In this document: positions 34,575-50,880 of the stretch, piece after piece
Numbering within the stretch: position 1 is the first letter of the stretch
How the letters are laid out: each line of letters opens with the position of its first letter
Assembly: GCA_022376925.1 (NCBI GenBank)
Contig: JAIOJX010000002.1
Location: 42,493,501 to 42,557,500, forward strand
Length of the DNA: 64,000 bases
Origin: Tragulus kanchil
Taxonomy: Eukaryota; Chordata; Mammalia; Artiodactyla; Tragulidae
Reading direction: 5' to 3'
Notes under the pieces: model-generated
The model's input: only the letters and a program-made list of their open reading frames with translations
Database searches by the model: none
What the model was told of the DNA's origin: nothing
Position numbers and translations under genes: made by a program

Positions 34575-34745
34575 TTTGTCTCATCAAATCCTTATAATGA
34601 CCTGTGAGGAAGGTTCTGTCATTATCTCTAACTATAGAAGAAATTGAGGTAAATAGAGATTCAATAACTTGGTGAAGTTTGTATGACTAGGAGAAAATTC
34701 TGTTCTTTTAGTCTAGCTCCAAAGCCCATGCTTTAAACCATATTA
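34575..34745. mobile_element. MIR-like ancient SINE (also at 35694-35870 and 36900-37075)
   Basis: CTCATCAAATCCTTATAATGACC, GAAGAAATTGAGGTAAATAGAG, AACTTGGTGAAGTTTGTATGAC and AAAGCCCATGCTTTAAACCA follow the order of an antisense MIR core. Confidence 0.6.
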
Positions 34746-35593
34746 ACTTGTGAGTTCTAGAGGAAATGATAGTCTGAAATTTTATTCTTGCAACCGTGAC
34801 ATGATGGGGAATATCAGATATGCGACTGGTGTGATCATAAAACTCAGTAGGATCTCAGTGAGTAGAGAGACACAGTATGCAAGTATAATCTTGGTTTTGC
34901 AACTTGGGCAACGTATTTAACTCCTCTCATGGCATGGTGATGTTTAGTTTCTAATCCTGATACATGGTAAACACTTTATGCATATTAGCAGTTTATTGTT
35001 TTATGTTTTACAGTTAAATGTTTGTTTTCATAATTAAAAATGAGAGAATAGCAGTGTTTTTCTATAAATAATTTGAGAATAAGCTGTTAAATATGATAGG
35101 GCAGTATAAATACTTTTTTAGTTGAAAATGGTTTGATATTTTCTCCCATTTTAATTATAACAAATATTTTTCTCCATTCTAAATTTATTATTCAGAAGAC
35201 AACATGAGAAGAGGCATCTGATTTAATAAACCTTGTAAAGGACTTTTATAATATTCTTCAATGATTCAAAGATAGAATGTGATTTTTATCCAAGTTATTC
35301 TTATTAAAAGACAAAAATGCTTTAAGGTTGCTTTTTTTTAAAATTTTTATTTTACTTTTTACTCTTACAGAGTTTTGTTATTTACAGATATGTATGATCC
35401 CAGATTAGTCATATGTATATCCCCCCCATTCCACCCCTCCAGGCCATCACACAGCACCCCTGCAGGATCCCCTTTCCTCACAGTGCAATGACAATAGCTA
35501 TTTTTTTTCACATATGCTAGTATAGGTTTTCATGCTACTTTCTTTATACCTCCCACCCATCGTTCATTCCCCACAATGTCCATATGTCTACTG

Positions 35594-37995
<2,402 letters not shown>

Positions 37996-38609
37996 TTGAA
38001 TAAGTCACTGTGTAATTTATAAAGGTTCAAAGGAATTTCTTTCAGATGTTTCCTTTAATGCAAATTGGCCAGAAGATATTTTGCATGTTGTAATGTTTTT
38101 AAGGGTGTTAATATATAATTTTCTCTATAGAACTATGTAATTTACATTGTTTATTTTTTTGTGTTTTTCCGAAGAGTGTAAGATTCTGTATACATCTAGG
38201 TTGTCCAGACCCACCAGTTTGGTGTAAAATCTACTAACATAGATTTTGCATATAACATAGATTTTTTTTTTAATAGTTTAATAAGTTTATGTAATTCTAG
38301 GAATGCATTTTCCTTCTAAAGCAGGCTTGGGCAAGAAAATACATAGAAATGAATGTAATTAAGGAAATGAATTTAACTGGTTTAAAAGTTATTCAATAAA
38401 TTAGTATTAGATATATGAAAACTGCTTAAATTTAACTTCTGGAAAATAAATGTATTCAAACTAGCTTGTTTATAAATATAGCTTTTCTATTGTCCCCCAA
38501 ATATATGTCTTTAAGCTGTAAATTCTTTTTCTTAATTTATGAAATTAAAAAGAAAAATATAACAAAGTTATTTCAAAACTCATACAAAGTACCATGTGTC
38601 TATTTCTAG
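37996..38609 (+). other. DECR1: DECR1 intron 2, unique part
   Basis: AT-rich unique sequence ending in acceptor TATTTCTAG. No repeat recognised. Confidence 0.6.
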
Positions 38610-38667
38610 AAAAATTGATGTCTTGAAAGCAACTGCAGAGCAGATTTCTTCTCAAACTGGAAATAAG
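38610..38667 (+). CDS. DECR1: DECR1 exon 3
   Basis: Acceptor TTTCTAG at 38609, donor GTACAC at 38668; 58 bp. The first base completes Arg85 and the rest encodes KIDVLKATAEQISSQTGNK (residues 86-104), almost identical to human KMDVLKATAEQISSQTGNK. This is the second beta-alpha unit of the Rossmann fold; Arg85 and Lys86 lie where SDR enzymes select the NADPH 2'-phosphate. Intron 3 is only 124 bp. The donor has a weak +3 to +6. Confidence 0.93.
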
Positions 38668-38752
38668 GTACACTAAAAAGTTACTTAAATCAGATTTAGG
38701 AATTATAACATGCTTAAGTGATTTACTCATGCTTATGGATTAGGAAGTCTGA

Positions 38753-40039
<1,287 letters not shown>

Positions 40040-41220
40040 TGATACAATGTCTGTACTTGTACAGTGGGTAAGAATGATATTTAAATAGTTATCATATGCT
40101 ATGATTAAGCTATAATAAGTGTTATGTTTCAAGTGAATTGGAGATCCAGAGGAAGAATTGATTAATTCTCCCTAGGAATGGTTATCATGTTGAGTAACAG
40201 GATGCAATTTGAGCTGAATTTTCAAAGATCTAGACATGGAAAAGGGGGAGAAAAGGAAATGAAATGTAAATGACCGTGGGAAGAAGCTTGCTGTGGGAAA
40301 AACTGAAGGGTTTAGGGACTGGTTACAGATGGTGAGGGAGAGTAGTGGAAGATGATGAAGGGAGGTGGGTTGGGTGTAATTGGGAAAGTTCCCAGTACCA
40401 AAATGGGGAATTTGATGTTCATTTTGAGGACATGGGGAATTATTTCTTTATAGCTTTCTCTTGAAGCTATCTCATAAAGAATGTGACTTGATTAGAAAGG
40501 TGGTTACTGGAAAAAATATGGGGGCTAGGGAAGATTAGAGCGACGATTCAGGAGGGGATTGTTTTCTTTTTGTCCGTACAGATGGCATGGAGGATAAATT
40601 AGGAGATATTTGAAAGATGCGATCAATAATTCTTACTGATTTGGTGAGAGTTTTTACCTGAAGTGGAAAGTTTAGATGATGATAACATCAATGAGAAAAC
40701 TGGAAGGATGATAGATTTAGAATGTACTAGAAGAACAGTTTGGGTTAGTACTATAGGAACAAATTTCCATCTAACAGTTCATACAGTATAAATAGTGAAT
40801 ATATTTGTAATGTATTTATGTGTGCATATACATCTATGTCTAGAACCAGTGTACGGTTATTCATTTAACAGATACTTACTGATGACTTTTGTGTTCTGGA
40901 CCCTGTGCTGCATCCCCAAATGACAGAGGTTGAATAAGACACTGTCCATGAGCAGGCTGTGGTTGGGACTTGAAGGATGCAGTTATTTTCTCAGGGATGT
41001 TGGAGGCTATTCTGAACCAGGATAAGGAGGAAGAATCCTTGTATTCCTTGAAGGATGACCTTTGGGGCTTGAGGGAATGGCATGGAGCTGATCAGCTTCC
41101 TTCTGTAGGTTCAAAGTCTTGGTCTCATTTCTTCTTCTGTACAAGAAGAAGAATTATTATGAATTATTTTGAGAATTATAGATAATTCTCAAATCAGCTT
41201 GAAAAAAGACGTAGGAACAG

Positions 41221-42391
41221 ACAGAAGGATACTGGAGAGGCACTAGCTTATTTTCTATACATGTGCTAATCACTTTTGTCTTTTCCCTGTGCACTTATTG
41301 AAACTGAATCTCTAGATTTCAATTCCCATTACAGCAAAGCAGATATGATTGAGATATGAAGTGTGCATTTTCTATATTTTTAAAAAAGGAACGAATGATT
41401 GGGGAAACAGAGAATTATTATGGGTATTCTGTCTCTTCTCTGCCCTAAGATCCTTGTATCTTTTCTGTATCTCTTCTGACTCTGCCTCTGTATGATTTTC
41501 TCTCTCTGTACCTCTTACTCATCTTTCTGTCTCTCTCTGTTATTCTTTCTCTCTCTCTCTCTGTCAACTCCTCACTTCTGTTTCTCTGTTTATTTCTTCA
41601 CCTTGGTCCGTCTTATCACTTGATATTTCTCTGTCTTGTCTGTTTTGTCTCATCCCCTGCCCATCTCTGTTATTCTTGATTTCTGTCTGACTCTCCCTTC
41701 TTTTCTCATTATTGTCTTTCCTTGTAACATAGACTTTGGTCTATTTTTACTCATCACATTGGATTAAAATTCTATGGACTTCATTAAAATTATATTAGCT
41801 CAGGCTTCTTGAAAGACAGAACCAGTTTTTATTCTTCCAAAATTCCTGTCAGTTACAGATTTTGTAACCTGGACAGAATTCTAAGGACTTGTGTTACTGG
41901 GCTATGGAGAGTACAGTGCACAGGATCTATTCTGGTATTGGAGTGATAGTCAAGGAACTCGGTGCTAATGATTTCTGAAGTGGTAAATATGGAAGTCATT
42001 TCAGGAGACAGGCAATTTCTGATAATCTGTGATTCAGAAGTTTGTTAGGTAGTCTGGTATTTAGGAAGGCAGCCAAGGTCTGATATCTGGGAAGACAGAC
42101 TAAAAAAGGTAAGGGCATCAGCAGCTGGAAGACAGATGTTCACTAGCTGGGGGCAGAAATTGCTGATGAGATACACTCAGAGAGGGGCAGAAGATGACTG
42201 AAGATCAAGAGAACTATGATTTTTGCAGGGAGGGGCAGAGAAGCTAAATTTCGAGGGACATTGGTAAAGTGTGTTTCTAAGCAGCATTGATGCAAAAATA
42301 AAAATTTTGAACAAACTTAGCAAACGTCTAAAGACCTTAATCCAATGTGATCTTACAGCCATAGAAGTCCATAATACATGGCTGATCCTTT
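41221..42391. repeat. Direct duplication J, copy 1 (offset 1171)
   Basis: The block from ACAGAAGGATACTGGAGAGG recurs from 42396. It is unique intronic sequence including a pyrimidine-rich tract. Confidence 0.9.
41475..41720. repeat. Pyrimidine-rich low-complexity tract (also at 42646-42890)
   Basis: Long run dominated by TCTG/TCTC words (CTTTCTGTCTCTCTCTG, TCTTTCTCTCTCTCTCTCTG). Nothing coding. Confidence 0.75.
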
Positions 42392-42395
42392 AACA

Positions 42396-43560
42396 GAAGG
42401 ATACTGGAGAGGCACTAGCTTATTTTCTATACATGTGCTAATCACTTTTGTCTTTTCCCTGTGCACTTATTGAAACTGAATCTCTAGATTTCAATTCCCA
42501 TTACAGCAAAGCAGATATGATTGAGATATGAAGTGTGCATTTTCTATATTTTTAAAAAAGGAACGAATGATTGGGAAACAGAGAATTATTATGGGTATTC
42601 TGTCTCTTCTCTGCCCTAAGATCCTTGTATCTTTTCTGTATCTCTTCTGACTCTGCCTCTGTATGATTTTCTCTCTCTGTACCTCTTACTCATCTTTCTG
42701 TCTCTCTCTGTTATTCTTTCTCTCTCTCTCTCTGTCAACTCCTCACTTCTGTTTCTCTGTTTATTTCTTCACCTTGGTCCGTCTTATCACTTGATATTTC
42801 TCTGTCTTGTCTGTTTTGTCTCATCCCCTGCCCATCTCTGTTATTCTTGATTTCTGTCTGACTCTCCCTTCTTTTCTCATTATTGTCTTTCCTTGTAACA
42901 TAGACTTTGGTCTATTTTTACTCATCACATTGGATTAAAATTCTATGGACTTCATTAAAATTATATTAGCTCAGGCTTCTTGAAAGACAGAACCAGTTTT
43001 TATTCTTCCAAAATTCCTGTCAGTTACAGATTTTGTAACCTGGACAGAATTCTAAGGACTTGTGTTACTGGGCTATGGAGAGTACAGTGCACAGGATCTA
43101 TTCTGGTATTGGAGTGATAGTCAAGGAACTCGGTGCTAATGATTTCTGAAGTGGTAAATATGGAAGTCATTTCAGGAGACAGGCAATTTCTGATAATCTG
43201 TGATTCAGAAGTTTGTTAGGTAGTCTGGTATTTAGGAAGGCAGCCAAGGTCTGATATCTGGGAAGACAGACTAAAAAAGGTAAGGGCATCAGCAGCTGGA
43301 AGACAGATGTTCACTAGCTGGGGGCAGAAATTGCTGATGAGATACACTCAGAGAGGGGCAGAAGATGACTGAAGATCAAGAGAACTATGATTTTTGCAGG
43401 GAGGGGCAGAGAAGCTAAATTTCGAGGGACATTGGTAAAGTGTGTTTCTAAGCAGCATTGATGCAAAAATAAAAATTTTGAACAAACTTAGCAAACGTCT
43501 AAAGACCTTAATCCAATGTGATCTTACAGCCATAGAAGTCCATAATACATGGCTGATCCT
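42396..43560. repeat. Direct duplication J, copy 2
   Basis: Second copy of 41221-42391. Its right end (43135 onward) is the start of duplication K, so about 41964-42386 is present three times. Confidence 0.9.
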
Positions 43561-44208
43561 TTTGGGGAAGGATATTAAAATGATCATGAGGTTCATTTAT
43601 CAGTAGGATATCATGTATACATGTAAAAATTTTTAGTAAATCGTATGGAGAAAAGTACCTAATTTTATTAAACAGCTGAGAGAACCTCCAAAGACTAAAA
43701 GAATAGTACAGAGTTTTATTCAAGAATCTAGTAACAAAAGACATGGACAGGGTGAATACTGAATTTTTCCATCAAACCCTAGAGATTACTCAAAGCAAGA
43801 GGTACCTCGAAACTCAAGAAGTTATTTTAGGACATACAATTAAATATTTTATTGAAAGAGCAGTAATAATACTTTATATCACTGTAGTGCTTTGTAATTT
43901 GCAAAGTAATTTTATATACCAGTATGGCATCAGTATGAAAGCCAGGATTATTGTATGCTAAAATACAGGTAGGTTAAATAAAGAGTAAATCAACAAATAA
44001 TCTATCTCCAATGTGTGTATTATTTTTAGTTTTCTAAACAGGAGGTAAAACTTACATATAATGAAATTACAGATTTTGTGTACAAATTTCATAAATTGAT
44101 ACACCTATATAATTATTACCTAAATCAAGATATAGAATATTTCTTCTGCCTTCAAAGATTCCCTCTTGGGCTGCCCTGGTGGTCCAGTGGGTAAAGACAC
44201 CGCCTTGG
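43135..44208. repeat. Direct duplication K, copy 1 (offset 1113)
   Basis: The block from GCTAATGATTTCTGAAGTGG recurs at 44249-45320. Copy 1 ends in the SINE head at CACCGCCTTG, followed by a scrambled 40-bp filler. Confidence 0.9.
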
Positions 44209-44248
44209 GCAGTGCCCTGGTGGTCCCAGTGCCCGAGAAGCTGGACCG
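44209..44248. other. Scrambled joint filler between K copies
   Basis: Short words from the neighbouring SINE (GCCCTGGTGGTCC, AGAAGCTGGACCG) are reordered here, then the K block restarts. Confidence 0.7.
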
Positions 44249-45320
44249 CTAATGATTTCTGAAGTGGTAAATATGGAAGTCATTTCAGGAGACAGGCAAT
44301 TTCTGATAATCTGTGATTCAGAAGTTTGTTAGGTAGTCTGGTATTTAGGAAGGCAGCCAAGGTCTGATATCTGGGAAGACAGACTAAAAAAGGTAAGGGC
44401 ATCAGCAGCTGGAAGACAGATGTTCACTAGCTGGGGGCAGAAATTGCTGATGAGATACACTCAGAGAGGGGCAGAAGATGACTGAAGATCAAGAGAACTA
44501 TGATTTTTGCAGGGAGGGGCAGAGAAGCTAAATTTCGAGGGACATTGGTAAAGTGTGTTTCTAAGCAGCATTGATGCAAAAATAAAAATTTTGAACAAAC
44601 TTAGCAAACGTCTAAAGACCTTAATCCAATGTGATCTTACAGCCATAGAAGTCCATAATACATGGCTGATCCTTTTGGGGAAGGATATTAAAATGATCAT
44701 GAGGTTCATTTATCAGTAGGATATCATGTATACATGTAAAAATTTTTAGTAAATCGTATGGAGAAAAGTACCTAATTTTATTAAACAGCTGAGAGAACCT
44801 CCAAAGACTAAAAGAATAGTACAGAGTTTTATTCAAGAATCTAGTAACAAAAGACATGGACAGGGTGAATACTGAATTTTTCCATCAAACCCTAGAGATT
44901 ACTCAAAGCAAGAGGTACCTCGAAACTCAAGAAGTTATTTTAGGACATACAATTAAATATTTTATTGAAAGAGCAGTAATAATACTTTATATCACTGTAG
45001 TGCTTTGTAATTTGCAAAGTAATTTTATATACCAGTATGGCATCAGTATGAAAGCCAGGATTATTGTATGCTAAAATACAGGTAGGTTAAATAAAGAGTA
45101 AATCAACAAATAATCTATCTCCAATGTGTGTATTATTTTTAGTTTTCTAAACAGGAGGTAAAACTTACATATAATGAAATTACAGATTTTGTGTACAAAT
45201 TTCATAAATTGATACACCTATATAATTATTACCTAAATCAAGATATAGAATATTTCTTCTGCCTTCAAAGATTCCCTCTTGGGCTGCCCTGGTGGTCCAG
45301 TGGGTAAAGACACCGCCTTG
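44249..45320. repeat. Direct duplication K, copy 2
   Basis: Second copy, reading on into an intact SINE, hence the true order. Confidence 0.9.
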
Positions 45321-45545
45321 CAGTGCAAGGGGTGCCAGTTCGATCCCTGGCCTGGGAAGATCCCATGTGCCGCAGAGAAGCTGGACCGATGTGTCCAACT
45401 ACTGAGCCAGAGCTCTGGAGCACATGCGTCCAGAGCCGGTGCTCTGCAGTGACAGAGGCCACTGCTATGGGAGGCTCACACAGGCCAAAGAACAAACATG
45501 GAAGTAAATGAAAGATCAATAGAAGTGGCCCCCCCCCAAAAAAAG
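45283..45545 (+). mobile_element. tRNA-derived ruminant SINE with TTCCCTCTT target duplication
   Basis: Head GGGCTGCCCTGGTGGTCCAG, B box AGTTCGATCCC and the shared body, ending in a C/A-rich tail. TTCCCTCTT at 45272-45280 and after the tail near 45557 marks the insertion. A truncated artefact copy of the head lies at 44171-44208. Confidence 0.88.
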
Positions 45546-45599
45546 AAAAAAAAAAGTTCCCTCTTATCACTTAATCCTATCTATGTTTTTAGTCATTTT

Positions 45600-46340
45600 A
45601 ATTGTTATTTCTTTTTATTATTGTTAAAATTCTAGGTTTATTTTTATTGTGGTAATATTGGTTTATAACACATATGTTTCAAGTATGCAATATTATATTT
45701 CTACTTCCACATATACTACAGTATGTTCACCGCTAAAAATTTAATTTCCATCTATCAACATACAGTTGATCCCCTTCACTCATTTTATCCTCCTCCCTGC
45801 GCCTTCCCTCAGATAACCACTACTTTGTTCTCTGTATTTTATTTGTGTGTCTGTTTGTTCATTTATTTTTATGTGAGTATTTTATAGTCCACATATGAGT
45901 GATAAATGGTATTTGTTTTTTCCATGTGACTTATTTCACTAGACATAATGCCCTCAAGGTCCATCTATGTTGTCAAAAGTGGCAGCTTTTTATCTTTTTT
46001 TTTATGGTTTAGTTATATTCACGCACATGCGAGTGTGTGTGTGTGTGTGTGTGTGTGTGTATCACATCTTTATCCACTCATCTGTTGATGGGTGCTTAAC
46101 TACTTTAATATCTTGGCTCCTGTAAAAATTACTATGATGAACATAGGGGTCTATAATGTTTTCATATTCTTTGGATAAATAGTCAGAAGTGGGATAGGTG
46201 GATAATATGGTAGCTCTAGTCTTAAGTTTTTGAGGACTCTCTACTGTTTTCAGTAGTGGCTACACTGATTTATATTCCCACTAACAGTTTAGTAGGATTC
46301 CTTTTATTCCATATCCTTACCAACATTTGTTGTTTATGGT
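45600..46340 (-). mobile_element. Old L1 3' region, minus strand
   Basis: Antisense L1 words in order: TTATTGTGGTAATATTGGTTTATAAC, CCATCTATCAACATACAGTTGATCC, CAGATAACCACTAC, CACATATGAGTGATAAATGG, TTCCCACTAACAGT. Contains a (TG)n run at 46031-46059. Confidence 0.75.
46031..46059. repeat. (TG)n microsatellite
   Basis: About 14 TG units (GAGTGTGTG...TGTATC) inside the old L1. Confidence 0.9.
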
Positions 46341-46344
46341 CTTT

Positions 46345-47838
46345 TAAAAATTATTATTATTTTATTTTACTCTTTATTTTTACAGAGTTTTGTTGTTTAC
46401 AGATATGTATAATCCCAAATTAGTCATATGTATATCCCTGGCCCCCTCCCTCCTCTACACCCTTTCCAGTACCCCCCACCCACCCCTCCAGACCATCACA
46501 CAGTGCCCATGCAGGATCCTGTATTCCCACAGCACAATGACCATAGCTGTCTTTTTCACATATGATAATGTAGGTTTCCATGTTACTCCCTCTATGCCTC
46601 CCACCCACTATTCATTCCCCACAATGTCCATATGTCTGTTCTGTATGTCTGTTTTTCTATCACTTCACTGTGTGTGTTATCATTACCATCTTACTAGATT
46701 CCATATATGTGCATTAGTATACTGTCCTTGTCTTTCTCTTTTTGACTTACTTCACTTTTTATAATAGGTTCTAGATCCATCCACCTCATTAGGGCTGATT
46801 CTTATGCATTTCTTTTTACAGCTGAGAAGTACTCCATTGTATATATGTGCCAGAGCTTTTTTATCCATTCAATCATCGATGGACATCTAGGTTGCTTCCA
46901 TGTTCTAGCTATTGTATAGAGAGCTGCAATGAACATTGGGGTATAGGTGCCTCTTTCAATTTTGATTTCATCAGGGTATAAGCCTAATAGTGGGATTGCT
47001 GGCTCATAGGATGCTTCTATTTTTAGTTTTTTAAGGAATCTCCATACTGTCTTCCATAGTGGCTGTATCAATTTACATTCCCACCAGCAATGCAAGAGTG
47101 TTCCCTTTTCTCTGCACCCTCTCCAACATTTACTGTCTGTAGGGATCAGCCTAACTTCAGACTATACTACAAAGCAACAGTCATCAAGAGGGTATGGTAC
47201 TGGCACAAAAACAGAAATATAGGCTAGTGGAACAAGATAGAGAATCCAGAGATAAACCCATACACCTATGGGTACCTTATTTTTGACCAAGGAGGTGAAA
47301 ATCTAAAATTGTACAAAGACAGCCTCTTCAACAAGTGGTACTGGGAAAATTGGACAGCTACATGCAAAAATAATGAAGTTGGGACATTCCCTGACACCAT
47401 ACACAAAGATAAACTCAAAATGAATTAAAGACCTAAATGTAAGACCAGAAACCCTAAAACTCTTAGAGGAGAATATAGGGAAAACACTCAAGGAAATCAA
47501 TCAAAGCAAGATCTTCTATGATCCACCTACTAAAATAGTAGACCTAAAACCAAAAATTAACATGTGGGACCTAATGAAACTTAAAATCCTTTGCACAACA
47601 AAAGAAACTACAAAAAAAGGTAATCAGACACCCCACAGAGTGGGAGAAAATCATAGCAAATGAAACAACAGACAAAGAATTAATCTGCAAAATCTACAAG
47701 CAACTCAGACAACTCAGCACCAGAAAAATGAACAACCCAATCAAGAAATGGGGAAAAAGACCTAAAGAGACATCTCATCAAAGAAGGCATACAGATAGCC
47801 AAAAAGCACACAAAGTGATGCTTATTATTAGAGAAGCA
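46345..47838 (-). mobile_element. L1 with 5' inversion (twin priming)
   Basis: 46345-47143 is antisense L1 3' UTR and ORF2 tail (ends CTCCAACATTTACTGTCTGTAG). 47144-47838 is sense ORF2 from further upstream (CAGCCTAACTTCAGACTATACTAC to ATTATTAGAGAA). The two segments meet head to head and lack about 80 bp of L1 between them, as expected for twin-primed reverse transcription. Both frames carry stops. Confidence 0.8.
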
Positions 47839-47849
47839 CCAGTACTCAT

Positions 47850-48025
47850 GGGCTTCCTTAGTGGCTCAGATGGTTCAGAATCTGCCTGCAATATGGGAGA
47901 CCTGGGTTGGGAACATCCACTTGAGAAGTGAACCCACTCCAGTCATTCTTGCCTGGAGAATTCCACGACTCGTCCATGGGGTCGCAAAGAGTCAGATATA
48001 ACTGAGTGACTTTCAGAATTTCAGA
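47850..48025 (+). mobile_element. Bov-A2 SINE
   Basis: GGGCTTCCTTAGTGGCTCAG head, TTCTTGCCTGGAGAATTCC body, TCGCAAAGAGTCAGATATAACTGAGTGAC end. Confidence 0.88.
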
Positions 48026-48051
48026 GAAGACTTTACTTTGGGGCTGATTTA

Positions 48052-48289
48052 ATCCTCTTACTTTGGCCATCTGATGTGAAGAGCCAACTCATTGGAAAAC
48101 ACCCTGATGCCGGAAAGGATTGTGGGTAGCAGGAGAAGGGGGCAACAGAGGATGAGATGGTTGGATGGTGTCATGGATTCAGTGGACATGAATTTGAACA
48201 AACTCTTGGAGTTGGTGAAGTATAAGGAAGCCTGGTATGCTGCAGTCCATGGGGTTGTAGAGTCAGACATGACTTAGTGACTGAACAAG
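48052..48289 (+). mobile_element. BovB 3'-end fragment
   Basis: TACTTTGGCCATCTGATG, CCAACTCATTGGAAAACACC, GATGAGATGGTTGGATGGTG and the terminal CATGACTTAGTGACTGAAC. Confidence 0.85.
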
Positions 48290-49082
48290 AAACAACCCTC
48301 TTACTAATGCACAGCCCTTCTGAACATTCCACTGAAAGCCTTGGATATTCAACAAGACTACTTGGACTCAATTGTCTCCCAGTCCTATATGTACTATGGG
48401 AATTGTTCAGCTTATGACTCCCAGGTAGCTACTCTTTGCCTGGCCTATGGAACCTTACCCTAAACATGTACATCTTGGAGTCTGACCAGAGACTTAAGAA
48501 TACTACTATGCAGATTTATGGGGCTCTGTCTTTATATACTTTTCTCTTTAGGGTAACTCTACTTACAGATTGTACCTTCCTCATTCTCCCCAAGCCCCAA
48601 TCTGTCTCCTAAATTCAGTGATAATGCTATATTTTGCTGTTTTCCCACTCCTTATGCCATAGTCTATCTGATATATGTATATAGTCTATAATATAGAGTA
48701 TGTAGTAGTATGCATATATATATATGTAGTATGTACTATAGTGTATATGTAGGTAAAATGTGATCTTAGGGTTCATTTCATTTGTTTTTCTTCTCTCAGA
48801 AACTCCTGTCTCTCCTGGCTGCTAAATAGTATATGAAAATAGTCATATCATATATTCGCTAGAGTTTCTTTATGTTTACAGGAGGAAGGCAAGTCCATGG
48901 CGCTGAAGGCAGAAATCCCTGCTAATTTAGTTTTTGTACTGATTTATTCTTACTTAAGTTAGTGCACAGTTAATGGAAATCCTATCTGGCTGACTATGCA
49001 GGGTGTAATAGGGGCTGTGCCTCTGAGATTTTAGCTTTGGTATTGACTCACCTGGTATAGAATTTTGATTAAGACTAGGCCG
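48290..49082. other. Intron 5 sequence, mostly unique
   Basis: Unrecognised except for an AT-rich TA/ATG-rich patch at about 48665-48745 (TATATATATATG). Confidence 0.5.
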
Positions 49083-49166
49083 TTGGTCACTGCAGTGGGA
49101 GGCCCGCACAGGCCAAAGAATAAAGATGGATGAAAATAAATAAATAAATAAACAAGTAAAGAGGCC
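49083..49166 (+). mobile_element. 3' fragment of a tRNA-derived SINE
   Basis: CACTGCAGTGGGAGGCCCGCAC, CAGGCCAAAGAATAAAGATGG and an AAAT repeat: only the 3' third of the family consensus. Confidence 0.75.
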
Positions 49167-49233
49167 AAAGGCGGGGGGGAAGACTGGGTCATCGCAAATG
49201 ACAGTAAGATTACTAACAAAGAAAGATGAAACA

Positions 49234-49498
49234 GGGCTTCCCTGGTTGTCCAGAGGGTAAGGACACTGCCTTGCAGTGCAAGGGGTGCTGGTTTGATCCC
49301 TGGCCTGGGAGGATCCTGCGTGCTGTGGAGCAGCTGATGTATTCAGCTACCGAGCTGGAGCTCTGGAGCACATGCGCCCAGAGCCGGTGCTCTGCAGCGA
49401 GAGAGGCCACTGTGATGGGAGGCCCACATGGGCCAGAGAACAAAGATGAATGGAAATAGATAAATGAAAGACCAATGAAAGTGGCAAAAAAAAAAAGA
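49234..49498 (+). mobile_element. tRNA-derived ruminant SINE with 9-bp target duplication
   Basis: Complete element from GGGCTTCCCTGGTTGTCC to an A-rich tail, flanked by GATGAAACA at 49225-49233 and 49499-49507. Confidence 0.9.
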
Positions 49499-49632
49499 GA
49501 TGAAACAATTTTATTAGATTACCCTTTCATTAATTTAGCATTAGTAAAATTTTAAAAATTCTTCAGTTTTTTGTTATATTCCCTTGAATTAGATCCCATT
49601 GTTATAAATAATGTTTTCCTGATGTGAATTGA

Positions 49633-49776
<144 letters not shown>

Positions 49777-50341
49777 TGAGTACTACTGTGCTAGTCTCGT
49801 CACTGAAGATAATGTGCTTTGAAAGCTTGTGTATCTTAATTCCTGCTTTCTTGTTTCTTTCCGAAGAAAACTAAAACAAAGACTAATTTGGATTAACCAG
49901 GAGACATTTTGTCTCATGTATAAGTCTTTTTTGTCTATAGCAGAACTATTCACTCAAATTCTCTGCTGTGATTGAGTATTCTGGAAATCTATACTATCCA
50001 ATAGCTACATGTGGCCATTGAACCCTTGCATTGTGCCTAATGTGACTGAGAAACTGAATTTTACTTAAATTTAATTACTTACCCAGCATGACTGTGTATT
50101 AATAGAGTTTGAGTCTGTATTATTCAATTTGATTCTGTATTAAAAGGGCCGATAGGAACTTAGACTGGAGGATCCATGTATCTTTACTAGTGCCCCCTCT
50201 GACCTCTTTCAAATATACTTTTACTCTTTTATTATGCCTGCTATTCAAGATTAGTTATTAATACGATATAAATAGAACTAACATAGACAATGACTACCTG
50301 TCAAGCCTTTTGGCCTTTTCTCAGCAGCATATGATTACTTT

Positions 50342-50880
50342 TATTTTTCATTAAATTTATTTTTATTTTCCCTTTACAGAGTTTTGTTGTTTACTGCTAT
50401 ACATGAACCTGAATCAGTCGTAGGTGTATACTTGACCCCTCCCACTTGAACCTTCCTTCCATCTCCCTCCCCATCCCACCCCTCCCGGTTGTTGCATAGC
50501 CCTAGTGTAAGTTCCCTTAGTCTTACGGCACATTCACACTCTTTTACATATGATAATGTAAGTTTCCATGTTACTCTTTTTTTTTTTAATAAATCATTTG
50601 TTTATTTGGTTCACTGGGTCTTAGCTGTGGCATATGGGATCTAGTTCCGTGACCAGGGATTGAACTCAGGCCCCCTGCATTAGGAACACAGAGTTGTAAC
50701 CACTGGACCACCAGAGAAGTCCCTCCATGTTACTCTTTCCATATATTTCACCCATTCCTCCCACCCCCCGATGTCCACAAGTCTGTTCTCTATGTCTGAT
50801 TTTCCACTGCTGCTCTGCATATACATTTATCAGTACCATCTTTCTAGATTCCATATATATGTGTTAGTATACTAATGAGG
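50342..50880 (-). mobile_element. L1 3'-end, minus strand, split by a SINE, with short inverted end
   Basis: Antisense L1 3' UTR at 50342-50579 and 50739-50872, interrupted by the SINE at 50580-50723. From about 50873 to 50935 the sequence is sense L1 (ATGAACTTAGAACCTATTATAC), suggesting a small 5' inversion. Confidence 0.75.
50580..50723 (-). mobile_element. CHR-type tRNA SINE inside L1, 15-bp target duplication
   Basis: Flanked exactly by TCCATGTTACTCTTT at 50565-50579 and 50724-50738. Head reads TAACCACTGGACCACCAG. Confidence 0.93.

Larger units (their letters stand above)
33641..34759. repeat. Direct duplication H, copy 1 (offset 1119)
   Basis: The block from GGAAATGATAGATTCTGAAA recurs at 34760-35870. 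Copy 1 degrades before the joint (TTCTTTTAGTC versus TTCTGTGTAGTC), followed by filler. Confidence 0.9.
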
